The position numbers and the translations under genes were made by a program. Positions 1-7,872 of a stretch of 64,000 nucleotides of DNA are shown here, in pieces (position 1 is the stretch's first letter; every line of letters starts with the position of its first letter). Origin of the DNA: Bacteroidales bacterium (GTDB taxonomy: Bacteria; Bacteroidota; Bacteroidia; Bacteroidales; UBA10428); assembly GCA_016938235.1 (NCBI GenBank), contig JAFGVA010000121.1, positions 84,133-148,132 of the forward strand. The letters run 5' to 3'. The notes under the pieces are model-generated. The model was not told the origin of the DNA and searched no databases. It saw nothing but the letters and a program-made list of their open reading frames with translations.

Positions 1-718
1 TGAAAATAATATTCGAATATTTACCAATTCTATCGTTTCCTGTTTCTTTATAAATACTTTTAAGCACTTCTGCCGATACCGATATCGTGGCTAATGGAGT
101 CTTAAGTTCATGCGTCATGTTATTTATAAAATCATTCTTGATTTCAGCAAGTCTTTTTTGCTTATAAAAGCTGAAAATAATAAATATAAAGGCAGCTACC
201 GTAGTAAAAAGAAATACACCCGACAGGCCTACCCATAAAGTCATCTTTCCGAAAACATTTTTCTCCTTGTTTGGGAAGTACACCGATAAGTGTATGTATT
301 CTTTATGCCAGAGGCAGGACAAACAAACTTTATAGGCTTCTGCCTCATGCAGTATACTGAAATTGTTTTTTGCAAATATAATTTTAGAATTAACTGTTGT
401 TACCAGCCCATAGCTGAAATTTGAATCAAGCTGATGATATACAGCATATTTAGTAACCAGTTCATTTAGTAAAAAGGTGTCAATAACATCAAAAATATTC
501 AGGTTTTCGTTTTGGCTCTGCTGAATTACATAATTTGAAGTATCGGTGTAGGTTTGTAATTCAGCTACTACATCATCAAGCATCTGGTTTGCTCTGTGGT
601 TGAATTGCTTTTCTGCAACATCCAGAGTTTTCTTTAGCCAAAACGATTGTGAAATAATAATGCCCAAAAGGGAAATAGCAGAGGCTATTGATATAATTCT
701 CAGATGCTTATACTTCAT
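1..718 (-). CDS. Sensor histidine kinase (partial, C-terminus outside window)
   Basis: The reading frame starts at the ATG at 716-718 and runs off the left edge after 239 codons. It has a hydrophobic segment at about residues 8-26, a periplasmic region at about 27-160, and a second membrane segment at about 162-183. A HisKA dimerisation helix follows with the phospho-acceptor box MTHELKTPL, His203. The ATPase domain lies outside the window. This is the membrane sensor architecture of Bacteroidota two-component systems, in which an OmpR-type regulator is usually adjacent; here it would be off the left edge. The periplasmic domain contains a CxxCxxH motif (Cys132, Cys135, His138) just before the second membrane segment. 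The signal sensed cannot be told from sequence. Confidence 0.88.
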   Translation of the reverse strand, partial: MKYKHLRIISIASAISLLGIIISQSFWLKKTLDVAEKQFNHRANQMLDDVVAELQTYTDTSNYVIQQSQNENLNIFDVIDTFLLNELVTKYAVYHQLDSNFSYGLVTTVNSKIIFAKNNFSILHEAEAYKVCLSCLWHKEYIHLSVYFPNKEKNVFGKMTLWVGLSGVFLFTTVAAFIFIIFSFYKQKRLAEIKNDFINNMTHELKTPLATISVSAEVLKSIYKETGNDRIGKYSNIIF

Positions 719-798
719 TATACGATATTAACAATTTAAAACCTGTAAATATTGGAATTAAATTACTAAAATAACTGATTATAAGCAGATAGAGGTAA

Positions 799-819
799 AA
801 TTAACAAGCAATTAACAAG
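799..819. repeat. Two 10-bp direct repeats with 11-bp period upstream of the kinase
   Basis: AATTAACAAG occurs at 799-808 and again at 810-819, one base apart, so the repeat period is 11 bp or one helical turn. It lies about 80-100 bp upstream of the histidine kinase start. OmpR/PhoB-type regulators bind direct repeats with this spacing, so autoregulation is a reasonable inference. Confidence 0.5.
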
Positions 820-833
820 GAAAGCAAGGAATT

Positions 834-1397
834 CTATTTTTTATTAAGACGAGTCATGGTAAGCTCCAGACCAACAGTTCCAAAGCCCTTAATTATTTCA
901 ATTGAATGGTCTATGAGTTCAGGAAGCTCTTTTTCTTCGTCCTTCGACCATTCCCCGAGTACATGGTTTACCTGTTGGCCTTTATGAAAGTCGTCACCGA
1001 TGCCAAATCGTACCCTGGCATAGTTTGAATGACCAATAACCTGGCTGATATTTGCCAGTCCGTTGTGTCCACCATCGCCGCCTTTAGGTCTGATTCTTAT
1101 AGAACCAAAAGGCAGGGCAATATCATCAACTAAAACAAGCATCCTGTCAACCGGTACCTTAGCCTGTTTAAGCCAGTAGCTGACAGCCATGCCGCTTCTG
1201 TTCATGTACGTTGATGGCTTGACGAGAACAAATGTTCTGCCTCGGTGCTTAAACTCTGCTACCATACCATAACGCTTATCCTCAAAAGAAATATTGGACG
1301 CACCGGCAAGTGCATCCAATATTTTAAATCCTATATTGTGACGGGTATTATGGTATTCACTACCAATATTTCCCAATCCAACTATCAGATACTTCAA
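834..1397 (-). CDS. pth: Peptidyl-tRNA hydrolase
   Basis: Cleaves peptidyl-tRNAs that drop off ribosomes and recycles the tRNA in the cytoplasm. The frame opens further upstream, but I chose the TTG at 1395-1397. It is preceded five bases away by AAGGAGG, a textbook Shine-Dalgarno that is rare in this window, and it makes the protein begin MKYLIVGLGN as in the family. The result is 187 residues, close to the 194 of E. coli Pth. Asn10 and His20 of the active site are visible (GLGN and NTRHNIG), as are the LVDDIALPFG stretch and the GGDGGHNGL segment. It lies 19 bases downstream of rplY, a pairing common in bacteria, and is probably cotranscribed with it. Identity is certain; only the start is a choice. 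Confidence 0.95.
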   Translation of the reverse strand: MKYLIVGLGNIGSEYHNTRHNIGFKILDALAGASNISFEDKRYGMVAEFKHRGRTFVLVKPSTYMNRSGMAVSYWLKQAKVPVDRMLVLVDDIALPFGSIRIRPKGGDGGHNGLANISQVIGHSNYARVRFGIGDDFHKGQQVNHVLGEWSKDEEKELPELIDHSIEIIKGFGTVGLELTMTRLNKK

Positions 1398-1416
1398 GGT
1401 ATCCTCCTTGACATTT

Positions 1417-2055
1417 TTATTCAGCAGCAGCTTCTGCAGTAGCTTCTTCACCACCTTCAGCAGTTTCTCCTACTTCTTCAGATTCACCAGCTTCCATGCC
1501 TTTTGCTGCAAGTCTTGACGAAACAATACCTATTACCATGGCTTGGGCGGGATCGAGAAGTTCAAGATTGTCGTACGCTAAATCGCTAATTTTCTTAACA
1601 CTGCCAATACCCATCTTTGTGATATCAATTTCAAGTGTCTCAGGAAGGTTTGCCAACAGACCTTTCACTTTAAGATATCTTCTTCTCTGACGAAGTTTAC
1701 CACCGGCAAGAATTCCTTTTGAAGTACCAACCAAAGTAATAGGAAGCGACACAACTGCAGGAACATCTTCTTTTACCTGTATAAAATCCATGTGAATAAC
1801 CGCATCAGTTACCGGATGGTATTGTATATCCTTTACAATAGCTTTATAAGCTGTACCGTCAATGCTTAAATCAACTAAGAAAACCTGGTTTGTGTAAATC
1901 AGATTTTTAAACTTGTTTATGTGGGCATGAAAATGGATTATTTCATCGCCAGTGCCATACATTACGCATGGAACTTGTTCTTGAGCACGCAATTTCTGGC
2001 TGCTCTTTTTACCTAATTCGGTCCTTTTTTTTGCTTCTAGTGAATACGTTTTCAT
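1417..2055 (-). CDS. rplY: 50S ribosomal protein L25 (Ctc/TL5 long form)
   Basis: Ribosomal protein that binds 5S rRNA in the large subunit. The 212-residue length marks the two-domain TL5/Ctc type. An N-terminal L25 barrel covers about residues 1-90 and begins with the typical SLEAKKRTELGKKSSQKLR-type stretch. A C-terminal TL5 domain covers about 95-185, and an acidic Ala/Glu-rich tail fills about 190-212. It is first in a two-gene unit with pth. A TAnnTTTG box lies about 97 bases upstream of the start, leaving a leader of roughly 90 nt that can fold into hairpins. Confidence 0.96.
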   Translation of the reverse strand: MKTYSLEAKKRTELGKKSSQKLRAQEQVPCVMYGTGDEIIHFHAHINKFKNLIYTNQVFLVDLSIDGTAYKAIVKDIQYHPVTDAVIHMDFIQVKEDVPAVVSLPITLVGTSKGILAGGKLRQRRRYLKVKGLLANLPETLEIDITKMGIGSVKKISDLAYDNLELLDPAQAMVIGIVSSRLAAKGMEAGESEEVGETAEGGEEATAEAAAE

Positions 2056-2103
2056 TTTTTTTACATTAAAACAATTAGACTTGTGCTACTTGGAATTAAA
2101 ATT

Positions 2104-2151
2104 CCCCATCACACCATTGTTTTTAACAATACCCCGTGTGAAATTGGGGTG
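2104..2151 (-). promoter_or_regulatory. Structured 5' leader of rplY (candidate)
   Basis: Read on the minus strand, CACAC (2140-2136) can pair with GTGTG (2114-2110). This encloses a perfect hairpin ATTGTT-AAA-AACAAT (2130-2116). CCCC (2149-2146) can pair either with GGGG at 2135-2132 or with GGGG at 2107-2104. The two options exclude each other. Whether the first CCCC is inside the transcript depends on the exact start site, just below 2152. Confidence 0.4.
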
Positions 2152-2159
2152 CAAATATA
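2152..2159 (-). promoter_or_regulatory. Candidate -7 box for rplY-pth
   Basis: TATATTTG on the minus strand matches the Bacteroidota sigma -7 consensus TAnnTTTG exactly. It is the only good match in the gap between prs and rplY. I see no clear -33 TTG at the right distance. Confidence 0.5.
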
Positions 2160-2174
2160 ATGATTCCCTGAAAA

Positions 2175-3110
2175 TTAAAAAATAAAGTTTGAACTTATTG
2201 ATTTGTATTTGTATACCTTGTTGATTACATCTGCGAAAAGATCGGCAACAGATATCACTTTTATTTTATCTGAGTGACCTCTTAAAGGTATGGTATCTGA
2301 GATAACAAGCTCTTTTATTGATGATGCATCGATACGCTCATAGGCTGGTCCCGAGAGCATTCCGTGGGTAGCCATAACTCTTATACTTTTTGCTCCTTCA
2401 TTCATCATCATGTCTGCTGCAAGACAAATTGTGCCTGCTGTATCAATCATATCGTCAACAATGACAATATCTTTATCTTTTACTTCACCGATAATCCTCA
2501 TTTCGCCAACCACATTAGCTTTTTTCCGGCTTTTATAGCATATTACCATTTCGGAATTCAGAAAACGGGCATATGCATTTGCTCTTTTGGAACCTCCCAT
2601 ATCCGGGGCAGCGATAACTAAATCCTGCTCAAGGCTCTTTAAATAGGGAATAAACAAGGATGAAGCATAAAGATGATCTACAGGAACATTAAAAAAGCCC
2701 TGAATCTGATCGGCATGTAAATCCATGGTCATTACTCTGTCGACTCCTGCAGCTGTTAAAAGGTCGGCAACCATTTTTGCACCTATGGAACAGCGGGGTC
2801 TGTCTTTTCTGTCCTGACGGGCAAGCCCCATATACGGCAATACCGCAACAACTTTATATGCCGATGCCCTTTTTGCAGCATCAACCATAAGCAGCAGTTC
2901 CATCAGGTTATCCTGTGGAGGATATGTCGATTGTATAATGAAAACTATGCAACCACGAACCGATTCGTCGTAGGCTGGCTGAAACTCACCATCGCTAAAT
3001 TCAAGAACCGATGTTTTACCCAGTTCTGTACCGAAACTTTTAGCAATTTTTTCTGCTAAATAAGTCGATGAGCGACCTGTAAAGAATTTAATAGGAGCTT
3101 TTATCTTCAT
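2175..3110 (-). CDS. prs: Ribose-phosphate pyrophosphokinase (PRPP synthetase)
   Basis: Makes PRPP from ribose 5-phosphate and ATP for purine, pyrimidine, His, Trp and NAD synthesis. The ATG at 3108-3110 gives a 311-residue protein starting MKIKAPIKFFTGRSS, which matches the family start; the upstream TTG at 3128 would add six residues outside the family pattern. Visible motifs are the metal/ATP site VMTMDLHADQIQ, the basic catalytic loop CYKSRKKANVVGEM, and the PRPP-binding loop IVIVDDMIDTAGT. Full length for class I enzymes. It has its own promoter (TATTTTTGCACC at 3144-3155, minus strand). Confidence 0.97.
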   Translation of the reverse strand: MKIKAPIKFFTGRSSTYLAEKIAKSFGTELGKTSVLEFSDGEFQPAYDESVRGCIVFIIQSTYPPQDNLMELLLMVDAAKRASAYKVVAVLPYMGLARQDRKDRPRCSIGAKMVADLLTAAGVDRVMTMDLHADQIQGFFNVPVDHLYASSLFIPYLKSLEQDLVIAAPDMGGSKRANAYARFLNSEMVICYKSRKKANVVGEMRIIGEVKDKDIVIVDDMIDTAGTICLAADMMMNEGAKSIRVMATHGMLSGPAYERIDASSIKELVISDTIPLRGHSDKIKVISVADLFADVINKVYKYKSISSNFIF

Positions 3111-3147
3111 TTTAAAACAGTTATGCAACAGTGAGGGATTGGCGGTG

Positions 3148-3155
3148 CAAAAATA
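3148..3155 (-). promoter_or_regulatory. Candidate -7 box for prs
   Basis: TATTTTTG on the minus strand, continuing into CACC. The 12-mer TATTTTTGCACC is repeated exactly in front of murF (28057-28068). The predicted leader of prs is about 30 nt. A perfect 14-bp palindrome, ATATCTTAAGATAT at 3160-3173, sits five bases upstream. It could be an operator, or a weak terminator of engB. Confidence 0.5.
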
Positions 3156-3197
3156 AAAAATATCTTAAGATATAATGGGTAAAAGAATATAAAATCC

Positions 3198-3803
3198 TTA
3201 TTTTGATTTTAACACCCTGTTAGTATCTTCTATATAGTTTAAAAGTTCTTCTTTTCCTTCGCTTGTTTTCGATGAGGTTATAAATACTCCGGGCAGGCTT
3301 TCCCAGCTTTCGAGTAAAACTTTTTTGTAGTTTTCAACCTGAGTTGATATCTCTGTTTTTGAAAGCTTATCGGATTTTGTAAATACAATACTAAAAGGGA
3401 TCATGTTTTCACCTAACCAGTTAAGAAATTCAAGGTCAGCAGCTATGGGGTCGTGTCGGATATCAATCAAAAGAAACAGGCATGCCATGCTTTCTCTTTT
3501 TGACAAATATTGCTTAATCATGGGATCGAACAATTCCCTTTCTTTCTTTGATAATTTAGCATATCCATAGCCGGGAAGGTCAACCAGAAACCAGTCTTTA
3601 TTTACAAGAAAATGATTAATCAATCGTGTTTTACCGGGATTGCCTGATGTAAGAGCAAGCTTTTTACGTCCTGTTAATGCATTTATTAATGATGATTTCC
3701 CTACGTTGGATCTGCCAACAAATGCATATTCCGGCATGCGGGTTTCGGGGCATTGATCGAGCTTTGCGCTACTTTTTACGAACTCTACTGTATTAATCTT
3801 CAT
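3198..3803 (-). CDS. engB: Ribosome biogenesis GTP-binding protein YsxC/EngB
   Basis: TrmE-Era-EngA-YihA superfamily GTPase involved in late assembly of the large ribosomal subunit. I place the start at the ATG at 3801-3803, giving 201 residues as in the family; the frame is open 16 codons further upstream but that part overlaps manA without homology. G1 (GRSNVGKSS) is at about residues 30-38, G3 is VDLPGYGYAKL and G4 is FTKSDKL. The start overlaps the end of manA by 11 bases, so the two are translationally linked. Confidence 0.95.
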   Translation of the reverse strand: MKINTVEFVKSSAKLDQCPETRMPEYAFVGRSNVGKSSLINALTGRKKLALTSGNPGKTRLINHFLVNKDWFLVDLPGYGYAKLSKKERELFDPMIKQYLSKRESMACLFLLIDIRHDPIAADLEFLNWLGENMIPFSIVFTKSDKLSKTEISTQVENYKKVLLESWESLPGVFITSSKTSEGKEELLNYIEDTNRVLKSK

Positions 3804-4797
3804 TGTTTTCGAATTTAGCCGCCATGTATATTTCCAGTAATTTTGATTCATGGTCAGAATTAATAGTATAAAATTCGATAGAGGCAGGTATAAGTATGGT
3901 TTCTCCTTTATTGATATTTATTGCTTCAGTGTCGTCGTAAGAAATGGTTGCATTTCCTTCAATTCCCATGTAAATAATGAAAGAATCGAATATCCGCATA
4001 TCTCTTTCCAAAGTTCCTTTTATTTCCAGAAGGTTAGTAGTAAAATACCGACAATCAGCAAGGTTTACAGCTTCATTTTTTTTCGGAATGTATGGTGTTT
4101 TTATATCATCCCTGAATTTATAATCAATAACATCAACAGCCTCTTCGGTATGCAAATCTCTTGAATTTCCTTGTGCATCTTTACGGTTATAATCGTAAAC
4201 CCTGTATGTGATGTTAGATGTTTGTTGAATTTCGGCAAGCAGAATACCTTTTCCAATTGCATGAATTCTTCCGGCAGGCATAAAAAATACATCACCAGGC
4301 TTTACTTCCACTGTGTTCAGAATATCGGGCAAGGTGTTGTTGTTGAGGTGTTTAATGTATTCTTTTTTTGATACTTCTTTACTAAATCCTGAAATAAGTT
4401 TCGAGCCTTCATCGGCTTGCATTACATACCACATTTCGGTTTTGCCAAAAGAATGGTGTCGTTGTGCTGCTATATTGTCATTAGGGTGAACCTGTATTGA
4501 TAGGTCGTTGCAGGCATCAATAAATTTAATTAAAATTGGAAAGTCGGTGCCAAACTGACTAAAAATTTTCTGTCCGACAAGGTCTCCCATATAAACTTCG
4601 ATTAATTCCTGCAGATTATTACCGGCCAGAAATCCGTTTTCAACAACAGAAATGTTTCCTTCAACTCCCGATATTTCCCAGCTTTCTCCGGCTTGATCCG
4701 AGGCTTTTTCTTTGTTTAAGACGGTTCTGAGTTTCGACCCGCCCCAAATAGGTTCTTTAATAATTGGCTCAAATTTTAAAGGATAAAGCTTATTCAC
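3793..4797 (-). CDS. manA: Mannose-6-phosphate isomerase, class I
   Basis: Interconverts mannose 6-phosphate and fructose 6-phosphate, feeding GDP-mannose or hexose catabolism. It is a cupin-fold zinc enzyme. Zinc-site motifs include SIQVHPND and GKTEMWYVM, followed by FFMPAGRIHAIGKG. There is no ATG near the start. The candidates are a TTG at 4821 and a GTG at 4797. I prefer GTG 4797, because the product then begins MNKLYPLKFEPI, the usual start in this family, at 334 residues. Divergent from the exonuclease gene. The GGCACAAAA motif occurs twice in the shared intergenic region (4822-4830 and 4872-4880). Confidence 0.9.
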   Translation of the reverse strand: MNKLYPLKFEPIIKEPIWGGSKLRTVLNKEKASDQAGESWEISGVEGNISVVENGFLAGNNLQELIEVYMGDLVGQKIFSQFGTDFPILIKFIDACNDLSIQVHPNDNIAAQRHHSFGKTEMWYVMQADEGSKLISGFSKEVSKKEYIKHLNNNTLPDILNTVEVKPGDVFFMPAGRIHAIGKGILLAEIQQTSNITYRVYDYNRKDAQGNSRDLHTEEAVDVIDYKFRDDIKTPYIPKKNEAVNLADCRYFTTNLLEIKGTLERDMRIFDSFIIYMGIEGNATISYDDTEAININKGETILIPASIEFYTINSDHESKLLEIYMAAKFENNED

Positions 4798-4843
4798 AGG
4801 AAAAAATTTTAAATTAGACAAGGCACAAAATGTGATTTCAATT

Positions 4844-4851
4844 TAATTTTG
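4844..4851 (+). promoter_or_regulatory. Candidate -7 box for the exonuclease gene
   Basis: TAATTTTG matches TAnnTTTG and would give a leader of about 57 nt before the ATG at 4915. No clear -33 element is seen. Confidence 0.3.
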
Positions 4852-4875
4852 AATAGATGAAATTATATTTTGGCA

Positions 4876-4883
4876 CAAAAGTA
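4876..4883 (-). promoter_or_regulatory. Candidate -7 box for manA-engB
   Basis: TACTTTTG on the minus strand matches TAnnTTTG. It lies upstream of both possible manA starts and in the same interval as the divergent exonuclease promoter. Confidence 0.35.
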
Positions 4884-4914
4884 TTTAAAAAAAAACTAAA
4901 ACCTGCCAAATAAA

Positions 4915-5625
4915 ATGCTCGATTCACTAAACCTAAAACAAGTTCTGTTTCTTGATATTGAAACGGTTCCCCAAAAGCCCGCATTTAATGAATTACCTGA
5001 AGAATTCAAGAAATTATGGGACAAAAAGTCATCGTTTTTCAGAAAAGATGAACAGGAAGCTGCCGATGTTTACGAACGTGCCGGAATTTATGCCGAATTC
5101 GGAAAAATTATCTGTATCTCGGTAGGAGCTGTGACCGGAGAAAGAGATAATTACGGATTTAAACTAAAATCGTTTTATGGCGATGACGAAGTAAAGCTAC
5201 TATCTGAGTTTTACGAAATGGTTGAAAAGTTAAACCATACAAAGCAACTTAGATTTTGTGCTCATAATGGAAAAGAATTTGACTATCCGTATTTATCCAG
5301 AAGAATGTTGATTAATAAGGTAAAGTTACCCGATATACTTGATATAGCAGGCAAAAAACCCTGGGAGGTGAATCATCTCGACACGCTTGAATTATGGAAG
5401 TTTGGAGACTACAAACACTATACTTCACTTGATTTACTTACTCACGTTTTTGATATTCCCAGTCCGAAGCAGGATATTGACGGGAGCATGGTAGCCCGGG
5501 TTTTCTATGAAGAAAAAGACCTTGAGAAAATTAAGGTGTATTGTGAGCATGATGTTGTTGCTGTTGCCCAGCTTTTAATGAGGTATATGGGTTTGCCTTT
5601 AATTGAATCAATAATCTACAGTTAA
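4915..5625 (+). CDS. PolB-like 3'-5' exonuclease (DnaQ/DEDDy superfamily)
   Basis: Predicted stand-alone 3'-5' exonuclease of the PolB-like family (PF10108 type), 236 residues. The three exonuclease motifs are visible. Exo I is FLDIETVP near residues 13-20, with Asp and Glu as metal ligands. Exo II is CAHNGKEFDYPYLSRRM. Exo III is VYCEHDVVAVAQLL, where the Tyr-x3-Asp pattern marks the DEDDy class. It is not fused to a polymerase domain. Its neighbours run in the opposite direction, so it is probably monocistronic. Substrate (DNA or RNA) cannot be decided from sequence. Confidence 0.85.
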   Translation: MLDSLNLKQVLFLDIETVPQKPAFNELPEEFKKLWDKKSSFFRKDEQEAADVYERAGIYAEFGKIICISVGAVTGERDNYGFKLKSFYGDDEVKLLSEFYEMVEKLNHTKQLRFCAHNGKEFDYPYLSRRMLINKVKLPDILDIAGKKPWEVNHLDTLELWKFGDYKHYTSLDLLTHVFDIPSPKQDIDGSMVARVFYEEKDLEKIKVYCEHDVVAVAQLLMRYMGLPLIESIIYS

Positions 5626-5630
5626 AAAAG

Positions 5631-6428
5631 TTAACCAAGAAAGTTCAGCACCGTTTGAATGAAGCGCTCTGTTTCCTGGGCATGCAACCAGTGTCCCGAG
5701 TTTTCAAAAGTTTCAAATACTGCATTTGGGAACACATCGGGTATAGCATTCATCTCTTCATTAGTTATATAGGGCGATATTCCTCCCCGGATAAAAAGCG
5801 CAGGTATAAAACTTTGTATACCAAGCTTTACAGGAGGTGCTGCGTCAACTACCTGGTCAATATTATTCCTTAGAGCTTCCACATTGAGCTGCCATGCGAA
5901 TTTCCCCTTTGAGTTTCTCTTTAGGTTTTTTAGCAAAAATTTGGCAATATGTTTGTCCTGAGTTACTTCGGTGAAATAGTTTTCAATTACTGTACGATTC
6001 TCAAGATGCTGAATGGGCGCGTTTGCAAATCCTTCCAGTATTTTTCGGTGAAAATCAATTTGGGGCTTAAATGCTTTCTGGTCGAGGTATGAGTAGGGTG
6101 AAATATCCACACAAATCAGTTTTTCAATTTGTCCCGGATGCTGCAGCGTAAATGTGATGGCAGTTTTGCCTCCCATCGAATGTCCCAGAAGATAAAACCG
6201 TTCGAGCTGAAGCAGGTTTGTAAGCTCTTTCAGATCAAGAGCCATTTCATCGTAGTTATGCAAAGCACTGTGTGGAGACTTTCCGTGGTTTCTCTGATCA
6301 ACAAGTATAACAGTGAAATTATCTGACAGAATTCTGGCAATATTCAACCAATTGTGTCCTGAGCCATACAATCCATGAAGAATCACCAATGCAGGGCCAT
6401 TCCCGATTTTTTCAAAGAACAGATTCAT
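5631..6428 (-). CDS. Alpha/beta-fold hydrolase (YbfF-like esterase)
   Basis: 265-residue alpha/beta hydrolase without a signal peptide, so cytoplasmic. An oxyanion-hole HGLYGSGHNW stretch is at residues 18-27 and the nucleophile elbow LGHSMGGKT puts Ser84 as nucleophile. A C-terminal SGHWLHAQE supplies the catalytic His. This pattern matches YbfF/acyl-CoA esterases and related lactonases. The start codon overlaps the pdxJ stop codon by one base (TAATG), so the two form an operon. Substrate unknown. Confidence 0.85.
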   Translation of the reverse strand: MNLFFEKIGNGPALVILHGLYGSGHNWLNIARILSDNFTVILVDQRNHGKSPHSALHNYDEMALDLKELTNLLQLERFYLLGHSMGGKTAITFTLQHPGQIEKLICVDISPYSYLDQKAFKPQIDFHRKILEGFANAPIQHLENRTVIENYFTEVTQDKHIAKFLLKNLKRNSKGKFAWQLNVEALRNNIDQVVDAAPPVKLGIQSFIPALFIRGGISPYITNEEMNAIPDVFPNAVFETFENSGHWLHAQETERFIQTVLNFLG

Positions 6429-7141
6429 TATGTTAATTCGGCCAGGTACAATTTTATGGTTTTTTCAAGGCCAATATAAAGTGCATCTGCAATGAGGGCA
6501 TGTCCAATAGACACTTCAAGCAATCCCGGAATATTTTCATTGAAATAGCGCAGGTTTTCAAGGCTGAGATCATGGCCGGCATTTATTCCAAGTCCAACTT
6601 TTTGGGCTTCCCTGGCAGCTTTAATAAAGGGAGCAATTGCAAATTCTTTATTTACAGGATAGTTGGTAGCATAAGGTTCTGTATAGAGTTCCACCCTGTC
6701 GGTTTTAGTTTTGGCAGCTGCTTCAAAATGGGGTAACTCTGTTCCTGTAAAAATGGAAGTTCTGATACCATTTTTGTGGAATTCGCTAATAACTTCTGTT
6801 AAAAAAGACTGGTTTTTAATGGTGTCCCAACCTGCGCTTGATGTAATAGCTTCAGGAGGATCCGGCACCAGGGTAACCTGGGTTGGTTTTACCGAGCAAA
6901 CCAAATCAATAAATTGTTTTGACGGATAACCTTCAATATTAAACTCGGTAGTTATAGCTGGTTTTATATCGTAAACATCCTGTTTTTTAATATGACGTTC
7001 ATCTGGCCTGGGGTGCACTGTGATGCCCTCAGCTCCGAATTTCTGACAATCTGCAGCTGCCTTTAAAACATTAGGAATGTTTCCGCCCCTGGAGTTTCTT
7101 AATGTTGCAATTTTGTTTATATTTACACTTAATCTGGTCAT
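6428..7141 (-). CDS. pdxJ: Pyridoxine 5'-phosphate synthase
   Basis: Condenses 1-deoxyxylulose 5-phosphate with 3-amino-2-oxopropyl phosphate to make pyridoxine 5'-phosphate (vitamin B6, DXP-dependent pathway). TIM barrel of 237 residues, the normal length. It starts [20 protein letters not shown], as in the family. Conserved [33 protein letters not shown] and [15 protein letters not shown] blocks are present. It is transcribed with the downstream alpha/beta hydrolase. The start codon directly abuts a 20-bp imperfect palindrome at 7142-7161, downstream of a TAnnTTTG box. Confidence 0.97.
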   Translation of the reverse strand: MTRLSVNINKIATLRNSRGGNIPNVLKAAADCQKFGAEGITVHPRPDERHIKKQDVYDIKPAITTEFNIEGYPSKQFIDLVCSVKPTQVTLVPDPPEAITSSAGWDTIKNQSFLTEVISEFHKNGIRTSIFTGTELPHFEAAAKTKTDRVELYTEPYATNYPVNKEFAIAPFIKAAREAQKVGLGINAGHDLSLENLRYFNENIPGLLEVSIGHALIADALYIGLEKTIKLYLAELT

Positions 7142-7161
7142 CAGAGAATAATTATACTCTG
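7142..7161. promoter_or_regulatory. 20-bp palindrome between pdxJ -7 box and start codon
   Basis: CAGAG and CTCTG arms flank a palindromic ATAATTAT core, with only one mismatched pair between arm and core. The site covers the predicted transcription start and ends at the base before the pdxJ ATG. It could act as an operator or an mRNA hairpin. Confidence 0.45.
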
Positions 7162-7169
7162 CAAAAGTA
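7162..7169 (-). promoter_or_regulatory. Candidate -7 box for pdxJ
   Basis: TACTTTTG on the minus strand matches TAnnTTTG and lies 21-28 bases before the start codon. Confidence 0.45.
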
Positions 7170-7194
7170 ACAGGTTTTTCATATTAGTTCAGAA

Positions 7195-7860
7195 ATGCTG
7201 GCAAAAGATTTAATATCAGACGTTATTCCTGCCTTAAAAACCTCAGATAGTGGCCAAAAGGCACTTTACTGGATGGATATTTTCAGGATATCGCATTTGC
7301 CTATTGTGAATAATGAAGATTTTCTGGGGCTGATATCCGATAAGGATATTTACGACCATAATATGGCTGAAGAACCCATTGGCAACCATAGTTTGTCTTT
7401 ATTCAGCCCCTATGTTTTGACGGATCAGCATGTTTATGAGGTTATGGAAGTAGCTTCTGAGTTACAGTTAACAGTGATTCCGGTGCTTGATTCAGACAAC
7501 AGGTTTCAGGGAGTTATCACCCTGACAGATTTGTTACATTTTTTTGCTGATGTTTCGGCATTAAAGCAACCTGGTGGAATTATTGTGCTCGAACTGAATA
7601 CAAATGATTACTCTATGTCGCAGATTGCTCAAATAGTTGAGAGCAACGATGCTAAAATTCTAAGCAGCTATATAACCAGTTCTCATCAGTCCACAAAAAT
7701 GGAAGTAACCCTTAAAATTAACCGGAAAGATTTATCCGCAATTATTCAAACTTTCTTACGTTACAATTACGAAATTAAAGCATCTTTTATGGATGAAAAC
7801 GATCTGAATTCACTTTACGAAAACAGGTATGATTCATTCATGAAATATTTAAGCATCTAA
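7195..7860 (+). CDS. CBS-domain protein
   Basis: 221-residue soluble protein. Two CBS motifs occupy about residues 1-120, with the typical HLPIVNNEDFLGLISDKDIY and VIPVLDSDNRFQGVITLTD-like strands. The remaining part resembles an ACT-like regulatory fold, with a GGIIVLELNTNDYSMSQIAQ segment. CBS pairs bind adenine nucleotides, so a regulatory role is likely. It precedes nadK by 12 bases. The order pdxJ (divergent), CBS protein, nadK, barrel proteins, uppS, bamA, ompH recurs in Bacteroidota genomes. The partner it regulates is unknown. Confidence 0.85.
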   Translation: MLAKDLISDVIPALKTSDSGQKALYWMDIFRISHLPIVNNEDFLGLISDKDIYDHNMAEEPIGNHSLSLFSPYVLTDQHVYEVMEVASELQLTVIPVLDSDNRFQGVITLTDLLHFFADVSALKQPGGIIVLELNTNDYSMSQIAQIVESNDAKILSSYITSSHQSTKMEVTLKINRKDLSAIIQTFLRYNYEIKASFMDENDLNSLYENRYDSFMKYLSI

Positions 7861-7872
7861 GTTTTTCTTTTC

